DNA from: Mactromeris polynyma
Taxonomy: Eukaryota; Mollusca; Bivalvia; Venerida; Mactridae
DNA: 64,000 nucleotides
Assembly (NCBI GenBank): GCA_032209605.1
Contig: JASFXZ010000037.1
Location: forward strand, 1,178,001 to 1,242,000
Direction of reading: 5' to 3'
The stretch's first letter is position 1. Each line of letters opens with the position of its first letter. The notes beneath the pieces were generated by a model. That model saw nothing but the letters and a program-made list of their open reading frames with translations. It was not told the origin of the DNA and ran no database searches. Shown piece after piece: positions 24,040 through 36,272 of this stretch. Made by a program: the position numbers and the translations under genes.

Positions 24040-24855
24040 ATTAGTATTTACTAAAAATTAAAAAGAAGAACAATAATCACTAAATGATATTGCATATCAT
24101 GTCAAAATGTGAGAGCACTACAGTTTAATTAACAACATGTCAGTGGACAAACAGACATCCAGCATCACACACTGAATTAATCAAGCAATGTGTGAATGTA
24201 AAATGAGTTTAGACATTTTGAAAGTTAGAAAAATAGTGTAATTTAATGTAAATGATAGCTAAAAAGTGACACATGAGAGAACTATAAAATGCTACCTGAA
24301 TGAACAAGTGGTAGGAAGTGAAAGCAGGCCGTAGTTTATGAATGACTATTATAATAAGGCAAAGAACATAGCTAAGAGAAATAAAACCGTATTTACTTAT
24401 ATCTCAAACATATTTACAGTGGAAAGAAATAATGCAAAAGTGACCAAAATGCAACACAATAACTCAATACAAAAACATTAATCACTAAATGATATAGCAC
24501 CTTGTCAAAATATGATATCACTTCAGTATGTAACAACCGCATGCTAGAATCACACACTGGATAAGTTATCAAGCAGTGTGAATGTATAATGAGTATAAAC
24601 TTTGTGGAGGACTGGATAATGGTGAAATTGTATATGTAAATGAAAACTGTAAATGATACCTGAATCTACAAAAGTGATAGGAGGTGTACACAGACGGATT
24701 TAGCAGACTTAGTATATGAATGACTAGAGAAGTAAACAAAAAGAACATAGCAAAGAGAAATATAAACGTATTTACATATATCACATACATATTAACAGTA
24801 GAAAGAAATAATGCAATAATGACCAAAAAGCAAAAACGATTACTCAATACAATCA
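24040..24855. repeat. Diverged tandem duplication of a roughly 400-bp unit
   Basis: 24040-24465 and 24470-24855 share an ordered series of landmarks: AATCACTAAATGATAT, GTCAAAATRTGA, CACACACTG, CAAGCARTGTG, ATGAATGACTA, AAGAACATAGC, CGTATTTAC, GAAAGAAATAATGCAA and ACTCAATACAA. Many substitutions and small indels separate them. No coding function is visible. Confidence 0.8.
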
Positions 24856-24941
24856 AAGCAAACAAATGGGGTGTGGGACAGTACCACTTGTCTATGTAGC
24901 CAAGCTGGCAACTCGTTGCATATAAGTTTCTGTTTTGTAAC

Positions 24942-25134
24942 TATAGTCAAACCTGTGTTAAAGACCACCTGCGAACAAAGACCACTATTGCAAAACCTGT
25001 CTGCAAAGACCATCAATTTTATCTCCCATCAGACCATTTTAAATGATATTTAATATGTTAATAGAGACCACCTGTAAACAAAGACCACATTTTGCTGTTC
25101 CCATGGGTGGTCTTTACAGACAGGTTTGACTGTA
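24942..25134. mobile_element. MITE, AGTCAAACCTGT / ACAGGTTTGACTGTA ends
   Basis: Terminal inverted repeats TAGTCAAACCTGT and ACAGGTTTGACTGTA enclose repeated AAAGACCACCTG motifs. The TA at both ends is consistent with a Tc1/mariner/pogo-type origin. It has no coding capacity. Confidence 0.75.
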
Positions 25135-27605
25135 AACAGTTTTATAATATCAAAGTTTGTGTAACTAGGTAAGAAGGTTTGCATGGAATATGGAATAAAA
25201 CAAAAACATAAGACATAAATGTGAAAAAGAATAAAAAATTATTGAAGAAAGAATAAACATTTTTTCCAAGAGATCTTCAATCCGACTTGTTCTAGAAATG
25301 CTAGATTTTCAATCCAAAATAAAGAAAAATGGTCAGTAATAATGGTAGAACCTTAAGACTGTAAAACAAGTGAAATGTTTGTCACGATTGTAAATAAATG
25401 AAATACAAAGAGATTAGACCCTTTATGTAACGTTTGTGAATATTTAATTATGAAATGACATATTAAAGTCTATCCTCGCTAAATTAGAGTAAAATCAGTA
25501 TGGCCAGGCATAAAGTTATGATAACACTAGCTTGCCATAGGTTATGAGTTATCTTGTTGCAGTGGGGTATTTTCCAATTAATTTTCAAAGCACAACTTTG
25601 ATGAAAATGTAACAGGTTTTTTTAGAGATGAACAGCAGACAAGGTTTTCAAGTTTCAGACACCTGTGACCTTGACTTTTAACATTATGACCCCAAATTAC
25701 AATATGAACTACTAGACTTCATACTGATACTTCCCAGCAAGTTGATGAAAATCTATTACTGGATTTTGGAGATAAAGGGAGAACAAGGCAGACTGGACAG
25801 ACAAACATACAACATGTGGAGACATAATAAATACAAGATGATGAACACATATGTACAAGCAATAACAAAGTTTATATAATTATACATTGTAGTTAAATAT
25901 TAGTACTAAACTGTTTACTTCATATGCAGCTTAATTGCAAAAACATCATCTTTTATATAGTTTATACATGAATCCAGGTCAAATCATCTAAGCTTTGTTT
26001 TAAAGGAAACTACTTTGAGCTTAGTCAGTAACAAAAAGTATGTTAGACCAGTTGTATCAAAAGTTGAAAGTAGACTGCAGACACAGCATAGGGCTATTCA
26101 AGGAACATTTTTACCCGGTTTGGTTTAAACTGCTCTAGCAGCTTTAGATATAATATCCAAAATATGTCAGCGAATCAGATGTTGGATGTAATTTTGGTAC
26201 AGTACAATCATGTGCCATGTTCATAGCAAATCAGCCAAAGGGTAAATAGATTTTTTTAGAAAAAATGTCTGGCAATCAGAAGCCCAAGTGGCTATTTTGG
26301 AATTCGAGTGGGGCTGAGTGGGGCTGTGTGACACAATATTTGAGGACAATCATGCAATGAACAAATCTCGAATGAGTTAAATAATTAAAAAATATCAAAG
26401 TGAAACAAACAGCAATAAAACACCTGAAGACTGAGGCAAGACATGAATATTGCAAAAGCAAATTAATGTAAGAACTGTTACAAGTATCAAAGACAAGCAA
26501 AGTCAACTATCAAAACACAGTACAATATATTCAAATAAGAACCCCAAGCAAAAATTAAATCAAAATAAGGGAGGGCTTGGTTTTTTTAAAACTTTTGAGT
26601 GCTGACCGGGTTTTTTTAAATGTGGTTTTTTGACATACTTAACTTTTGCCATACAGTAAAAAGGTATGTATGTATAGTATTACTGTGTTTATGAGGTCGC
26701 CCTTTGCCGCGCACATTTTATAATGCACATTATGGTAATTTGGTCGACCCGGTATGTCTGCCGCACACCATAAATATACTTTTTTGATGCCAGTAGAGAA
26801 GTATAGGTCAAACAGACAATTTTTGAAGCCAAATACGGTCACTGCATAGTGCCAATGAGACCCATCGTACAGTTACCATTTTCCTGGCATCTAACCAGTA
26901 CTTTCCTGGAATCTACCCAGTACTTTCCTGGTTACATGCCAAGGCGTATGCACAAATATTATAAATATTGTCCCTGAAGTAAATTTCATTGCACTAACAA
27001 GCTGATTTTATACATTTAAGAATAAAGGGCCAGAAAATACTGCACTCCACAGGATGCAATATATTAACCCAATTACCTACAGAAATAAAGTTACTGCTAA
27101 TGGTAAATTTCAATTTTTAAAAGCAACCAATGAAGAAAATAATAAAGTGGTGTGTTAGAGGTTGTTGAGGGGAGTTTTTTTTCTCTCTCTGAAACAGTCG
27201 TAAATCAAGAATAAAATCCACATTTTTTGTTTCTAGGGTTCCCTCTGTCATTCACCAATAACATCAAATGTGAAAAAGACAATAATTTGGCAACAGGTTT
27301 TCAATTTTGGCAACAAAAATATTCCAAAAGAAATTATACTTGTAAGCAATTGCATAATTTTTCATGCTTTTTATCAAAATTGGTGTGTACTTTGAATATG
27401 CCACAGGGAATCATGTCTTCAAATTAAAAAAAATTAGCACCTTCAATACCGGGATATGAATAAATACCGAATGATATCAGAAATGGAAGTATCTAGTTTT
27501 TCGCATAACTTTGATTGCAGTCTCAGTTGTTCCGAATAGATAAGGGATCACTGTCCTTGTAAGTGCAAGTGACACTTATGTAAGGTTTACACAAATCAAC
27601 AATAT
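25135..27605. other. Non-coding stretch with repeat fragments
   Basis: AT-rich. It holds a fragment with CCTGTGACCTTGACTTTTAA near 25660, a motif typical of dispersed bivalve repeats, and a short triplicated AGTACTTTCCTGG block near 26890-26935. No splice-supported gene was found. Confidence 0.5.
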
Positions 27606-27611
27606 GAAGCT

Positions 27612-29006
27612 CTAATGTTCATCTTGCATATCTGGGAACATCTGCTTCACCATTCCTACAGGTACCACAACTACTTTGTCATCTATTGTTAAGAAGGAGA
27701 ACTCCATCTTCTTCCTGACAAACACTATCCACCTCATCAATTACGTCTTCTACTGGAAATTCTGTTTTCTGTTAAAATACAATAGTATAGGTATATTGTA
27801 AGGGTATTAATGAAACATATTTAAGAAATATCTGAACAATTTTTGCTATATTTAGGTGTTGAACCTTTCGCCTAGTGTTAAAGCTCTTTTTGATGGAGTG
27901 TGAGGATAAGTGACCCAATTGTGTTTATGATAAAAAAAATGTATTACTTTGATCTTGCTGCTGCATATACTCTTTGACGGTTTGTTGTTCTTTAATTGTG
28001 TATTTCTTTACTTTTCTGCTTTAACAATGGATTTAGTTACATGTTTATTATAACCATGACATATTAATGTCTCCATGTAAAATTTAATGGTATTAAAAAG
28101 CATTAGCCAATAACAATATATTTCAAAAGTATCAGTTGACAGCTGCTAAAATTATTAAACTAAAACTGTCTGAATGGACAAACAAACTTTATGCCTTTTT
28201 GATGATATAACTACTGTACTAAAGTACATTCAGATTTTTTTTGCAATATCTTATTTTAGCTTAAGGTAACAGGCGACAGGATTGCAATAATTTGAACTTG
28301 CTATTTAAATTTGTATAGCAGAATATCAATGTATCATTTGCTATAATTGCAATAATTAACCTCACAATTTGTCTGTTGTTCAAGACACAACACAAATCAG
28401 ATTTCCCACCCTTCCCAAAAAAAATTCAAGGACTCTTCAAAGGGTATTTTCACGAAATTCAAGGACCAAAACAGCATTTGTACTGCTATTTTATTCATTC
28501 AACATGTCTTTCAAATTAACATTTTTCATGAACATTTAAGTATTAAACTTCAAATTATGAACTTATATACAAGGAAATGTTACACGTACTTCAACGCAAG
28601 TTTTCCAAGGCTTTCAAAGTCACTATTTTTTATCTGTTTAAAGTGAGTTTATTATACAGTAGGAGAACCATGTGACATACCGTGACTAAGGTCTGGGATG
28701 TTGTTGAAAGGGAAACTTCATTTCTGTAGGTATTTGTAACACTGTCTGTTATGAAGTCTCCAGGTTGAAAGGTTTCATTCACACATTTGCACCATAAGGC
28801 CACCTAACATTTGTTTGTTGCATCTTCAAAATATATGTTCTTTATTTTGACATTCTCAGTACCTCACATACAGCTTCTTCGGAACTTCCTGCAATAAAAG
28901 GTAAATCAATAAAATACTGCATTAGACTTTCCAATGGATAATAATGCATTTTGCCTTTCATCTCAAATAATGTTTTAGAACAGCCATTCATTTGCTGATC
29001 GTGCAT
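27612..29006 (-). CDS. Unrecognised gene, last three exons
   Basis: Three minus-strand exons in compatible phase: 29006-28863 (acceptor CTTCAG, donor GTACTG, 48 codons), 28803-28681 (acceptor TGTTAG, donor GTATGT, 41 codons) and a terminal exon from 27768 (acceptor TTAACAG). They read through KMHYYPLESLMQYFIDLPFI, VNETFQPGDFITDSVTNTYR and TEFPVEDVIDEVDSVCQEED. The in-frame stop is at 27681-27679. A different frame of the same exon stays open to 27612 and reads FLTIDDKVVVVPVGMVKQMF. The more natural C-terminus therefore seems to need a one- or two-base shift near 27.69 kb, pointing to a sequencing indel or a young pseudogene. No known domain was recognised. Upstream exons were not found. Confidence 0.5.
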
Positions 29007-29669
29007 CTGAAGACATCAATTTAAAGATGTCATCAGACAATTATCTTAATTGAGATTCTCCATCTATCATTGGCAGTGTTTTCCGTGGACTTTTAAAATT
29101 GAAAGTCATTGCAATTTCATATCCGAGGCCAGGGTCATTTCCAAGTATTGGAGGTCATACAGGAATATGCTAAATCGAGTCGACGCTTATGTACTTAGAC
29201 ACATTCAGTCTGCATGTAATAATGAAATTGAAAGTTGAAACTGAAAGTACATTTTCGGAAAATCGCTGTAAGGTTAGAACATGTGATCAGTGTATTTAAT
29301 ACAACCTGCGAGTTTAAACGTTTACATGTTAATTATCACGCATGTTTGAACGATACATGACTTATGTTTGAGGGAAAATACTGCAAAATATTAAACAGAG
29401 CACAGAGACGAATGCTGGCTGCATCAAAACAATAACAAATAAAATGTAGGTCAACCACGCGATGGGTCAACCACAATGTTGAAACGATAAAAATCAATAA
29501 TTATACAGTCATAATATTAGTTAATGACATCAATCATAATATACAACAAAATCACATACCTTAATTTAGCTTTTGTAGCATACAAAATCAATAATGACGT
29601 TACAACGTACAATCGTTCGCTTCCCGACATATATTCCCGCCGGTCTGCGCAGGCGCACAATAGGCTCTG

Positions 29670-29885
29670 GGGTGGGACTGAAACCCGTTATCCGGGATCC
29701 GTGATTCTCCGGGATCGATTTTTAAAAATTGTTCGAGTGGAACATATGTTAACTGAAGGGTGTGAACGAATGTTCCTCTATCCGTTATTGACCGTTGATA
29801 CCTACGATATAGTCCAAAATATCGATCCCGGATTTTCCCACCAAAGTCCCGGATTTTTTTAAAGTCCCGGATTTTAGTCCCACCC
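29670..29885. mobile_element. MITE with 9-bp target duplication
   Basis: A 216-bp element with perfect 10-bp terminal repeats GGGTGGGACT / AGTCCCACCC. It is flanked on both sides by TAGGCTCTG (29661-29669 and 29886-29894), a 9-bp target-site duplication. Near the ends the motif CCGGGAT is repeated in inverted orientation (five copies). The duplication length and G-start ends suggest a Mutator-like or hAT-like non-autonomous element. Confidence 0.85.
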
Positions 29886-30003
29886 TAGGCTCTGTTTGAT
29901 TTTCCCCCAAATTTTGTTCTTAACCGAGTCCATTGCAAAACGACGCTAACAGAACTCAATATGCACGGCGTGTCAACGCCGTGCAATAACAATTTAACTA
30001 ATA

Positions 30004-30182
30004 TACAGTCGGACCTTGTTTTTTTGACAACCTTTTATCCGAAGACTTGGTATAATCCGAAATAAATATCAGGTCCCGATGTATCTTAGACACGTCGATT
30101 TGAAATGGGTTATTCGAAATCATGTATTATTCGTAATAAATTTCGGACCCGATGAATTCGAATGAATGAGGCCCGACCGTAT
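30004..30182. mobile_element. Pogo/Tigger-like MITE, copy 1
   Basis: Starts TACAGTCGGACCTTGTT and ends GAGGCCCGACCGTA. The body repeats TTCGAAAT and GGTCCCGATGTATCT, as in the copies at 47090 and 53911. A TA target and CAGTCG-type ends fit pogo/Tigger elements. Confidence 0.8.
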
Positions 30183-31040
30183 TCTCTAATCTCATCTAAT
30201 CTTTGGTAGGGACACATTTAATTAGTAACTGTTTATTGTTGATTATATATGTTTTCTTTGTTTAGTTTATACATGCCATCATTTTTAGACTGAATTTCTT
30301 TTATATAAATCCAAGTTTATTTTTATATGTTCCTTTCTTTCTAAAACACGGAATGTACATATCATATCGTGTGATTGCAATACTTGCAGACTGAGTACAA
30401 ATTAACAGAAATCCAAACAAGCTCATATCTGTGCAAATTGCATTTGGCCTGTTGCACAGTATTTTGTCCATTTTTTTAAAAATAGTTGTACAAGCTAATT
30501 TCTGTAAAACTACAAACTTAATTTAGAAAAAAATGAATGCAAACACAAACATACATCAAGTTTTAAATGTGCATGTGAATTATTTGGAGAAATATTTTTC
30601 GGTTTAAAATTTATACAACTTTGAAGACCCAAAAATGGTCCATTTTTATGTGTAATGTGTTAGCATCAGTTTTTTCCCACTTTTTCTACACACTATTGTG
30701 AGAAAACCAATAGGTTTTTTGCATAAGACATTTGCTTTTCCTTTGAAGAATTCCATGCTTGTTAGTTTGGTATAAGGCATAATGCTGTAGCATAAATACT
30801 TGTTAATTTATGTTTGAAAAACCAAAATAGGTACCGATGTAATGGTCTCCATTTTTGTATTTCCCTATATTCTACTTTTTTAATTATAAGGACAATATAA
30901 ATAAAAGAAATCCACAATCTCTACATATTTATAAAGACAATAAGTCAAATAAAAGGATGATGTAATATACATGCCAAGAATATCAACAATATTTTTTTAT
31001 TTTACAAATATTTTTCTACTTAGCAAGTTGTGTCAAAAAA
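30183..31040. other. AT-rich spacer, nothing recognised
   Basis: No coding segment and no clear repeat. Confidence 0.5.
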
Positions 31041-31043
31041 AGT

Positions 31044-31602
31044 GTAATGTCCGTCCCCCATGTGATTTTTAAGAATAAGTACACATTTTTTTTAATATAA
31101 CATATTATTCAATACATTTTATCATTATAATACCATGTCAGTCCATATTTGCAGTTTATTCTTGGTTATAATGGAATTATTTGCAAAAAAATGAAATGTT
31201 ATCTGTAATGTCCGTCCCCGTAATGTCCGTCCCCTTATGTATAATGTTATTTAGTGTGAATGAAAGTCATTTTAGGCATCAAGTTTAGGAAAAAAAATAT
31301 GTTTATGTACATAGACAACCTTTATTTTGTCTAGAAAGAAAGAAAAATCTACTTCATAGTGAAGCATCTTAGTGGTAAGGACCTATTTTATACTTCTGCA
31401 ACAAAAATGCACAAAATTGGCATCTTTTTGACAATAAAAGGATATTTTTTCTATTATAATCATCAAAAAGATTTTATAATGAAGGGCCTATATATGTTAA
31501 AAGTCCATGTAGTAAAAATTGTTTCTTAAAATTGACAATACAGTCTTTAAAACAAATAATTTAGTGTGGGGACGGACATTACAAAAAAGGGACGGACATT
31601 AC
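31044..31602. repeat. Paired, inverted GTAATGTCCGTCCCC motifs
   Basis: GTAATGTCCGTCCCC occurs at 31044, then twice in direct tandem at 31205-31234. It then occurs twice in the opposite orientation (GGGGACGGACATTAC) at 31568-31602. A diverged copy lies at 32742. The central pairs form doubled terminal repeats about 400 bp apart. No ORF lies between. It is probably a non-autonomous DNA element of unknown type. Confidence 0.75.
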
Positions 31603-31609
31603 AATATTA

Positions 31610-33230
31610 GGATAATTTCTCAAATCTTCAATAAATCCTGCTACACATATTGCTATGAATTCCAGAAATTATACTTAAAGATAATATGATAAAAATCAGA
31701 AACAGAGCCAGAAACAAGGCCAGTATTAGGTTGGACGCATTATACAATGTTATGCAATAAACAATATTGTCCCCTGTGTGCACTATCTATATATCAATCT
31801 TATCCAGACCCCTAATCAGCATTTTAGTGTCTGGCCCAGTGGGAGTCCAATATACATCAATCAGTACTTGCTGTCACCATCTGACACATATATACAGTAA
31901 AGTTGAGAAAGTGTAAATTATTTTTATGGACTTAAACTAAAAGACAATTTATAAAAAATAGTTGATCAGACTTGCCTTGAATGTTAGAAAATAAGTGTAT
32001 TTATTAAAAAATGAAATCAACATATATGTGTGATATTTAGGATTTTAAACATGGTATATTTCAAATTTCTATAATTACATAAATTGTTAAACCCCAGTGC
32101 AAATGAAATAATGAAGAAATAAGAACTTTTCTTACTCTTATAAATCACTTTTGAAAGAAAGACTTAACAGTGAGAAACCAATACCGGTATATCACCTGTA
32201 TTTTAATTTTTCACTAATATTTACCAAAATTAACTCTCTTTTTTCTACATACATGTCTATAGCTGTATATGTTTTAGTTAATTGTCTTTAATCTCAATAA
32301 TTATTGATGTTATAAGTGATTCTGGTCATTTTAGTTAAACGAAATAAGCCTTCATTACCAATTTATGAAGTGAGGTCCGTCCTAAGCAAAGAAAATGTAC
32401 AAATACTTGCTTGAATGCTGACATAAGTCAACTATTTTAGTTTAGAAAACTAATATAATGTTATCTCAGCATCCAGACATAATGATGATTTCATATATCT
32501 ATGTTATATATCAATTGCAACTGATTAAAACCAGAAGACAAGAAATAGATATTTTGGAGAGAAAAAATCTTGACCGATTTCAAATTATTGGTTGGAATGA
32601 CATTAATTAAGCAAGAATTTTAGCTAAAAAGTATAAATTCTATAAGAGTATGCTATTTCTTGGATACTTATGTAAAAAAAATACATTTTAAGTTGTTACT
32701 TTGTGTTTCTTCATCTTTTAGAGACAGACTTTTCATTAACGTGTAATGTTCGTCCCCTCCCAGTCAGAGTTATATTTAAAGGTAAAAATAACAAATACCA
32801 AACAAAAAGTTATCTTTTTATCAATGGGACATGTTTCTATATGTATCATAGTATCCAAAAAAGTAAATATGATAAAAATACGAGAAACTTTATTTTTTGC
32901 CTTAGATGCTAACAAAATTGGGACATTTACTGTGCAACAGGCCATTTATGATATATGATATTAGCAATGTACAAGATCAAAAATCGGTTACAGACACAAT
33001 AAATTATGTAGAACCTGATGTATGAAATGTATCAGTATAAAAAAATGTTAAATATTTACTGATTTTACTGATTTATGTTTAAAATCCCCCGCACACTGCA
33101 TAAAGAAGAAAACAACTTGATCTTATCAATGTGGTATCATATTTCACCAGCAGTGGTAGACAAGCGATTTATGACTGATTCATGCTGATAGTGTTAGAGT
33201 ATGATGGAGACAGGAGGTAGCACAAAATTG
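31610..33230. other. AT-rich spacer
   Basis: Contains one diverged TAATGTTCGTCCCC motif (32743) and GAGGTCCGTCC (32371), possibly outer remnants of the element at 31.2 kb. No gene is seen. Confidence 0.45.
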
Positions 33231-33254
33231 TGCTCTTTTCTTGGCTTATTCGCA

Positions 33255-33512
33255 AACAAAATCGGTGTATGGACCGGTAACATTTCAACATGTATCCAAT
33301 AAACGAAATAGTAATTGTCTGAACATCAAAAGTTTGGCCTTGACCTTTAAGTTATGGACACGGGTCTTGCGCGTACCACACCGTCTTATAATGGTGCACA
33401 TTTGTAAATCGAAAATCCCCCAATAAGTGATAAAGTAATGGTCTAGACAAAATAAAAATGTGACCTAGACCTTTTAAGCGACGGACACGGTTCTTGCGCG
33501 CGACACATTATC
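33255..33512. repeat. Two diverged copies of a dispersed bivalve-type repeat
   Basis: TTGGCCTTGACCTTTAAG...GGACACGGGTCTTGCGCG near 33330 is followed about 120 bp later by GTGACCTAGACCTTTTAAGC...GGACACGGTTCTTGCGCG. This repeat type is widespread in bivalve non-coding DNA. It is a tandem pair here. Confidence 0.6.
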
Positions 33513-34158
33513 ATTGTCTTCGGTGGAACAAACAGCTTTTGAATATAAACACAATGCATATAAAATCAAAAGACTTCTGCAGCAAACAGGCCTTTGTTGG
33601 TGTTCAGAAATTCAATAAATGGAACATTAAACATAGCACAACACATTTAATATATCGATATATTAAGAAATTGCGATTTATCGGGTTTGTTCATTTCTTA
33701 CCCGTGACGGTTTAAATTTATCTTAACAGATAATAACGTCACGGCCAAACCTCCACGCAGAAACTCAAATGACGGGTTTCGAGTATAGCTCAAATAATTC
33801 CAAAACTACAGCATTTAAAAGCAAAAAGAGGCAACTGCTGCAAGGAGTTCGGTCCTGACCGCCACGGAATTTAGTAGATCAGTGTAGGGATAAGCTGTTT
33901 TAGCGCAATTTTTAAATCAACAGAACAAAGTTATACTTTAATTGAAAACATATGCATAATAAGTTTTTTAAACCCATTTCGGTTATTTAATTCTGTAAAA
34001 GTTCCCTTTTGTTGCTTCAACGTCATTTTTTTAATAAGAATAACTGCTCCTCCACTGAACAAAATGAAAAATGAATAAAAATCGTGTCGCTAGCTGTTGG
34101 CTAAGATTTTAAGATTTATTTCTTTCTTTTTCATAGGATACTATACTATCCTTTGCCA

Positions 34159-34808
34159 AATGTATTTTTGGATAGATATAGCATTGGTATTTTTGGATAG
34201 ATATAGCATTGGTATTTTTGGATAGATATAGCATTGGTATTTTTGGATAGATATAGCATTGGTATTTTTGGATAGATATAACATTGGTATTTTTGGATAG
34301 ATCTATCATTGGTATTTTTGGATATATATAGCATTGGTATTTTTGGATAGATATAGCATTGGTAATTTTGGATAGATATATCATTGGTATTTTTGAATAG
34401 ATCTATCATTGGTATTTTTGGATAGATCTATCATTGGTATTTTTGAATAGATATATCATTGGTATTTTTGAATAGATCTATCATTGGTATTTTTGAATAG
34501 ATCTATCATTGGTATTTTTGAATAGATCTATCATTGGTATTTTTGGATAGATCTATCATTGGTATTTTTGAATAGATATATCATCGGTATTTTTGAATAG
34601 ATCTATCATTGGTATTTTTGGATAGATCTATCATTGGTATTTTTGGATAGATCTATCATTGGTATTTTTGGATAGATATATCATTGATATGTTTAGATAG
34701 ATATATCATTGGTATTTTTGGATAGATCTATCATTGGTATTTTTGGATAGATCTATCATTGGTATTTTTGGATAGATATATCATTGGTATTTTTGGATAG
34801 ATATACCA
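34159..34808. repeat. 25-bp minisatellite
   Basis: About 26 copies of a 25-bp unit GGTATTTTTGGATAGATATA + GCATT. Variants GATCTATC and GATATATC alternate. The left third carries AGCATT and the rest ATCATT. Two minus-strand ORFs across it are by-products of a unit without stops in those frames. Confidence 0.95.
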
Positions 34809-35227
34809 ATTGAAGTGAGATTAGGCGTGTGTCGTTGACCAGAATCTTAGACAAACCGATTTGAACTATTCTATTCCATCCATGAATTCCGAGACCGTTC
34901 ATATGATTTTGACGACGTTTTCAACATTTTGTTCAAGTAAACAAAACTACCCAGACCGGTGTAACGATTCCAGACTACCCGCGTTTCTAGTCCCCCCCCC
35001 CCCCGGTAACTTAAAAACGCGTTCAGATTACCGTGAGGTAGGATGAAATCGATTTCAACTTGAATGTGATTTCAAGCTACGACCTACGATTTCAGATTGC
35101 CGCAATCTTTCCCTTAATTATGTTTATCTATATACATTTCCCATGCATAAATAAAAAATAACAATAGTAAATAATGCAAATACATTGGATTGGTGTAACT
35201 TGAATAGGAGGTAGTTTGAACTCGTTA

Positions 35228-35298
35228 AAAACGGGAGTCGAACTCGGTCCTGCCAGATGTCAGCCTATGGTTCTAACCGCTGACGGAGCGTGCTGACA
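35228..35298 (-). repeat. tRNA-derived SINE head or tRNA pseudogene
   Basis: On the minus strand an A-box-like TCCGTCAGCGGTTAGAACC and a B box GAGTTCGACTCCC are spaced as in a tRNA. The flanks do not pair as an acceptor stem, so this is not a functional tRNA gene. It is probably a SINE head. Confidence 0.6.
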
Positions 35299-35338
35299 AT
35301 GGTCTCGCTACAATTTATGATTAATGATATTCATTATA

Positions 35339-35485
35339 GGATTAAACGACCATTTTTTGGCGTTCATGCATGTGTAAACGCCGATCAGAACGCACACATT
35401 GAATAAAGCCCGGCTTTATGTTAAATGTGTGCGGACTGATCGGCGTTGACACATGCATGAACGCCAACAAATGGTCGTTTAATCC
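35339..35485. mobile_element. 147-bp near-perfect palindrome (foldback MITE)
   Basis: Arms of about 60 bp begin GGATTAAACGACCATTT and end AAATGGTCGTTTAATCC, with GGCGTTCATGCATGTG inside and GCCCGGC at the centre. The motif ACGTTCATGCATGTGTGAAC returns twice at 36.15-36.26 kb, so a related element is nearby. Confidence 0.9.
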
Positions 35486-36144
35486 TTTTAATTCCAAATA
35501 GTATTTTGAACCGACCCCCAATGCAGTTCAAGGTCGCGCTAGATAACCATGTCGGGTGAGCGCGCATCGGATGAAATTCTTACGATAAAACGTCGATGAA
35601 GGGAGCTTTCAAGCAGAAACTAGGATAGATAAACTGGTAAACATACCGGATTTCGTATTATTATGGAATACGTGCTTCTAAGAAAATACGCTGTTGATAA
35701 CACGTTTTGTGAAACCGAAAGAAATGGTCGCGAAATCAGATGACTAAGATTACATTAAATGCTAGCTGAATTACGTAATGTTTGCTTGTTGTCGTGCAAT
35801 ATAAATCATGCCAACAACAAATTTCACGTGCTGCCGCTAGCAATAGCTTCATTATTGAACGGACGGATTCTGAATCAACAAAGTAGGACTAGGAGTAGGA
35901 GGAATAAAATGGAATATTCTAGAATTCTGGACCACCTTTTGATTAAATCGTCTGTCAATGTGAGTCCATTTTTCCATAAATGACGATGTAACTAATAATA
36001 CCTCGATCTAAACTTGTTTCTAAAATATGTGGTGAATTTGCAAATATATACACTATATGTATTGCTTGAGAAAATATTGTACCCAACTTGTTCATATTGT
36101 TTACCTCAGATTTAGGTCGAAAGTAGTTCAGTCAATGAAATTTG

Positions 36145-36272
36145 GACGTTCATACTTGTGTAAACGCCTCCGATGAGCCAACCAGAATGCAGAATTAAGT
36201 TACGTCATCAATGCAATGAAATTTGGACGTTCATGCATGTGTGAACGCCTCCGATTAGCCAATCAGAATGCA
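36145..36272. repeat. Direct repeat related to the 35.34-kb palindrome
   Basis: Two direct copies (about 36146 and 36223) of GGACGTTCATGCATGTGTGA followed by ACGCCTCCGAT and AGCCAATCAGAATGCAG, about 77 bp apart. Confidence 0.8.

Noticed and set aside
34109..34409. Minus-strand ORFs rich in Ile, Tyr, Pro, Lys
   Set aside because: Translations of the 25-bp minisatellite in different phases.
35567..35620. First exon starting ATGTCGG with donor GTGAGC, joined to the 37560 exon
   Set aside because: The phase fits, but that happens one time in three by chance, and there is no other support.
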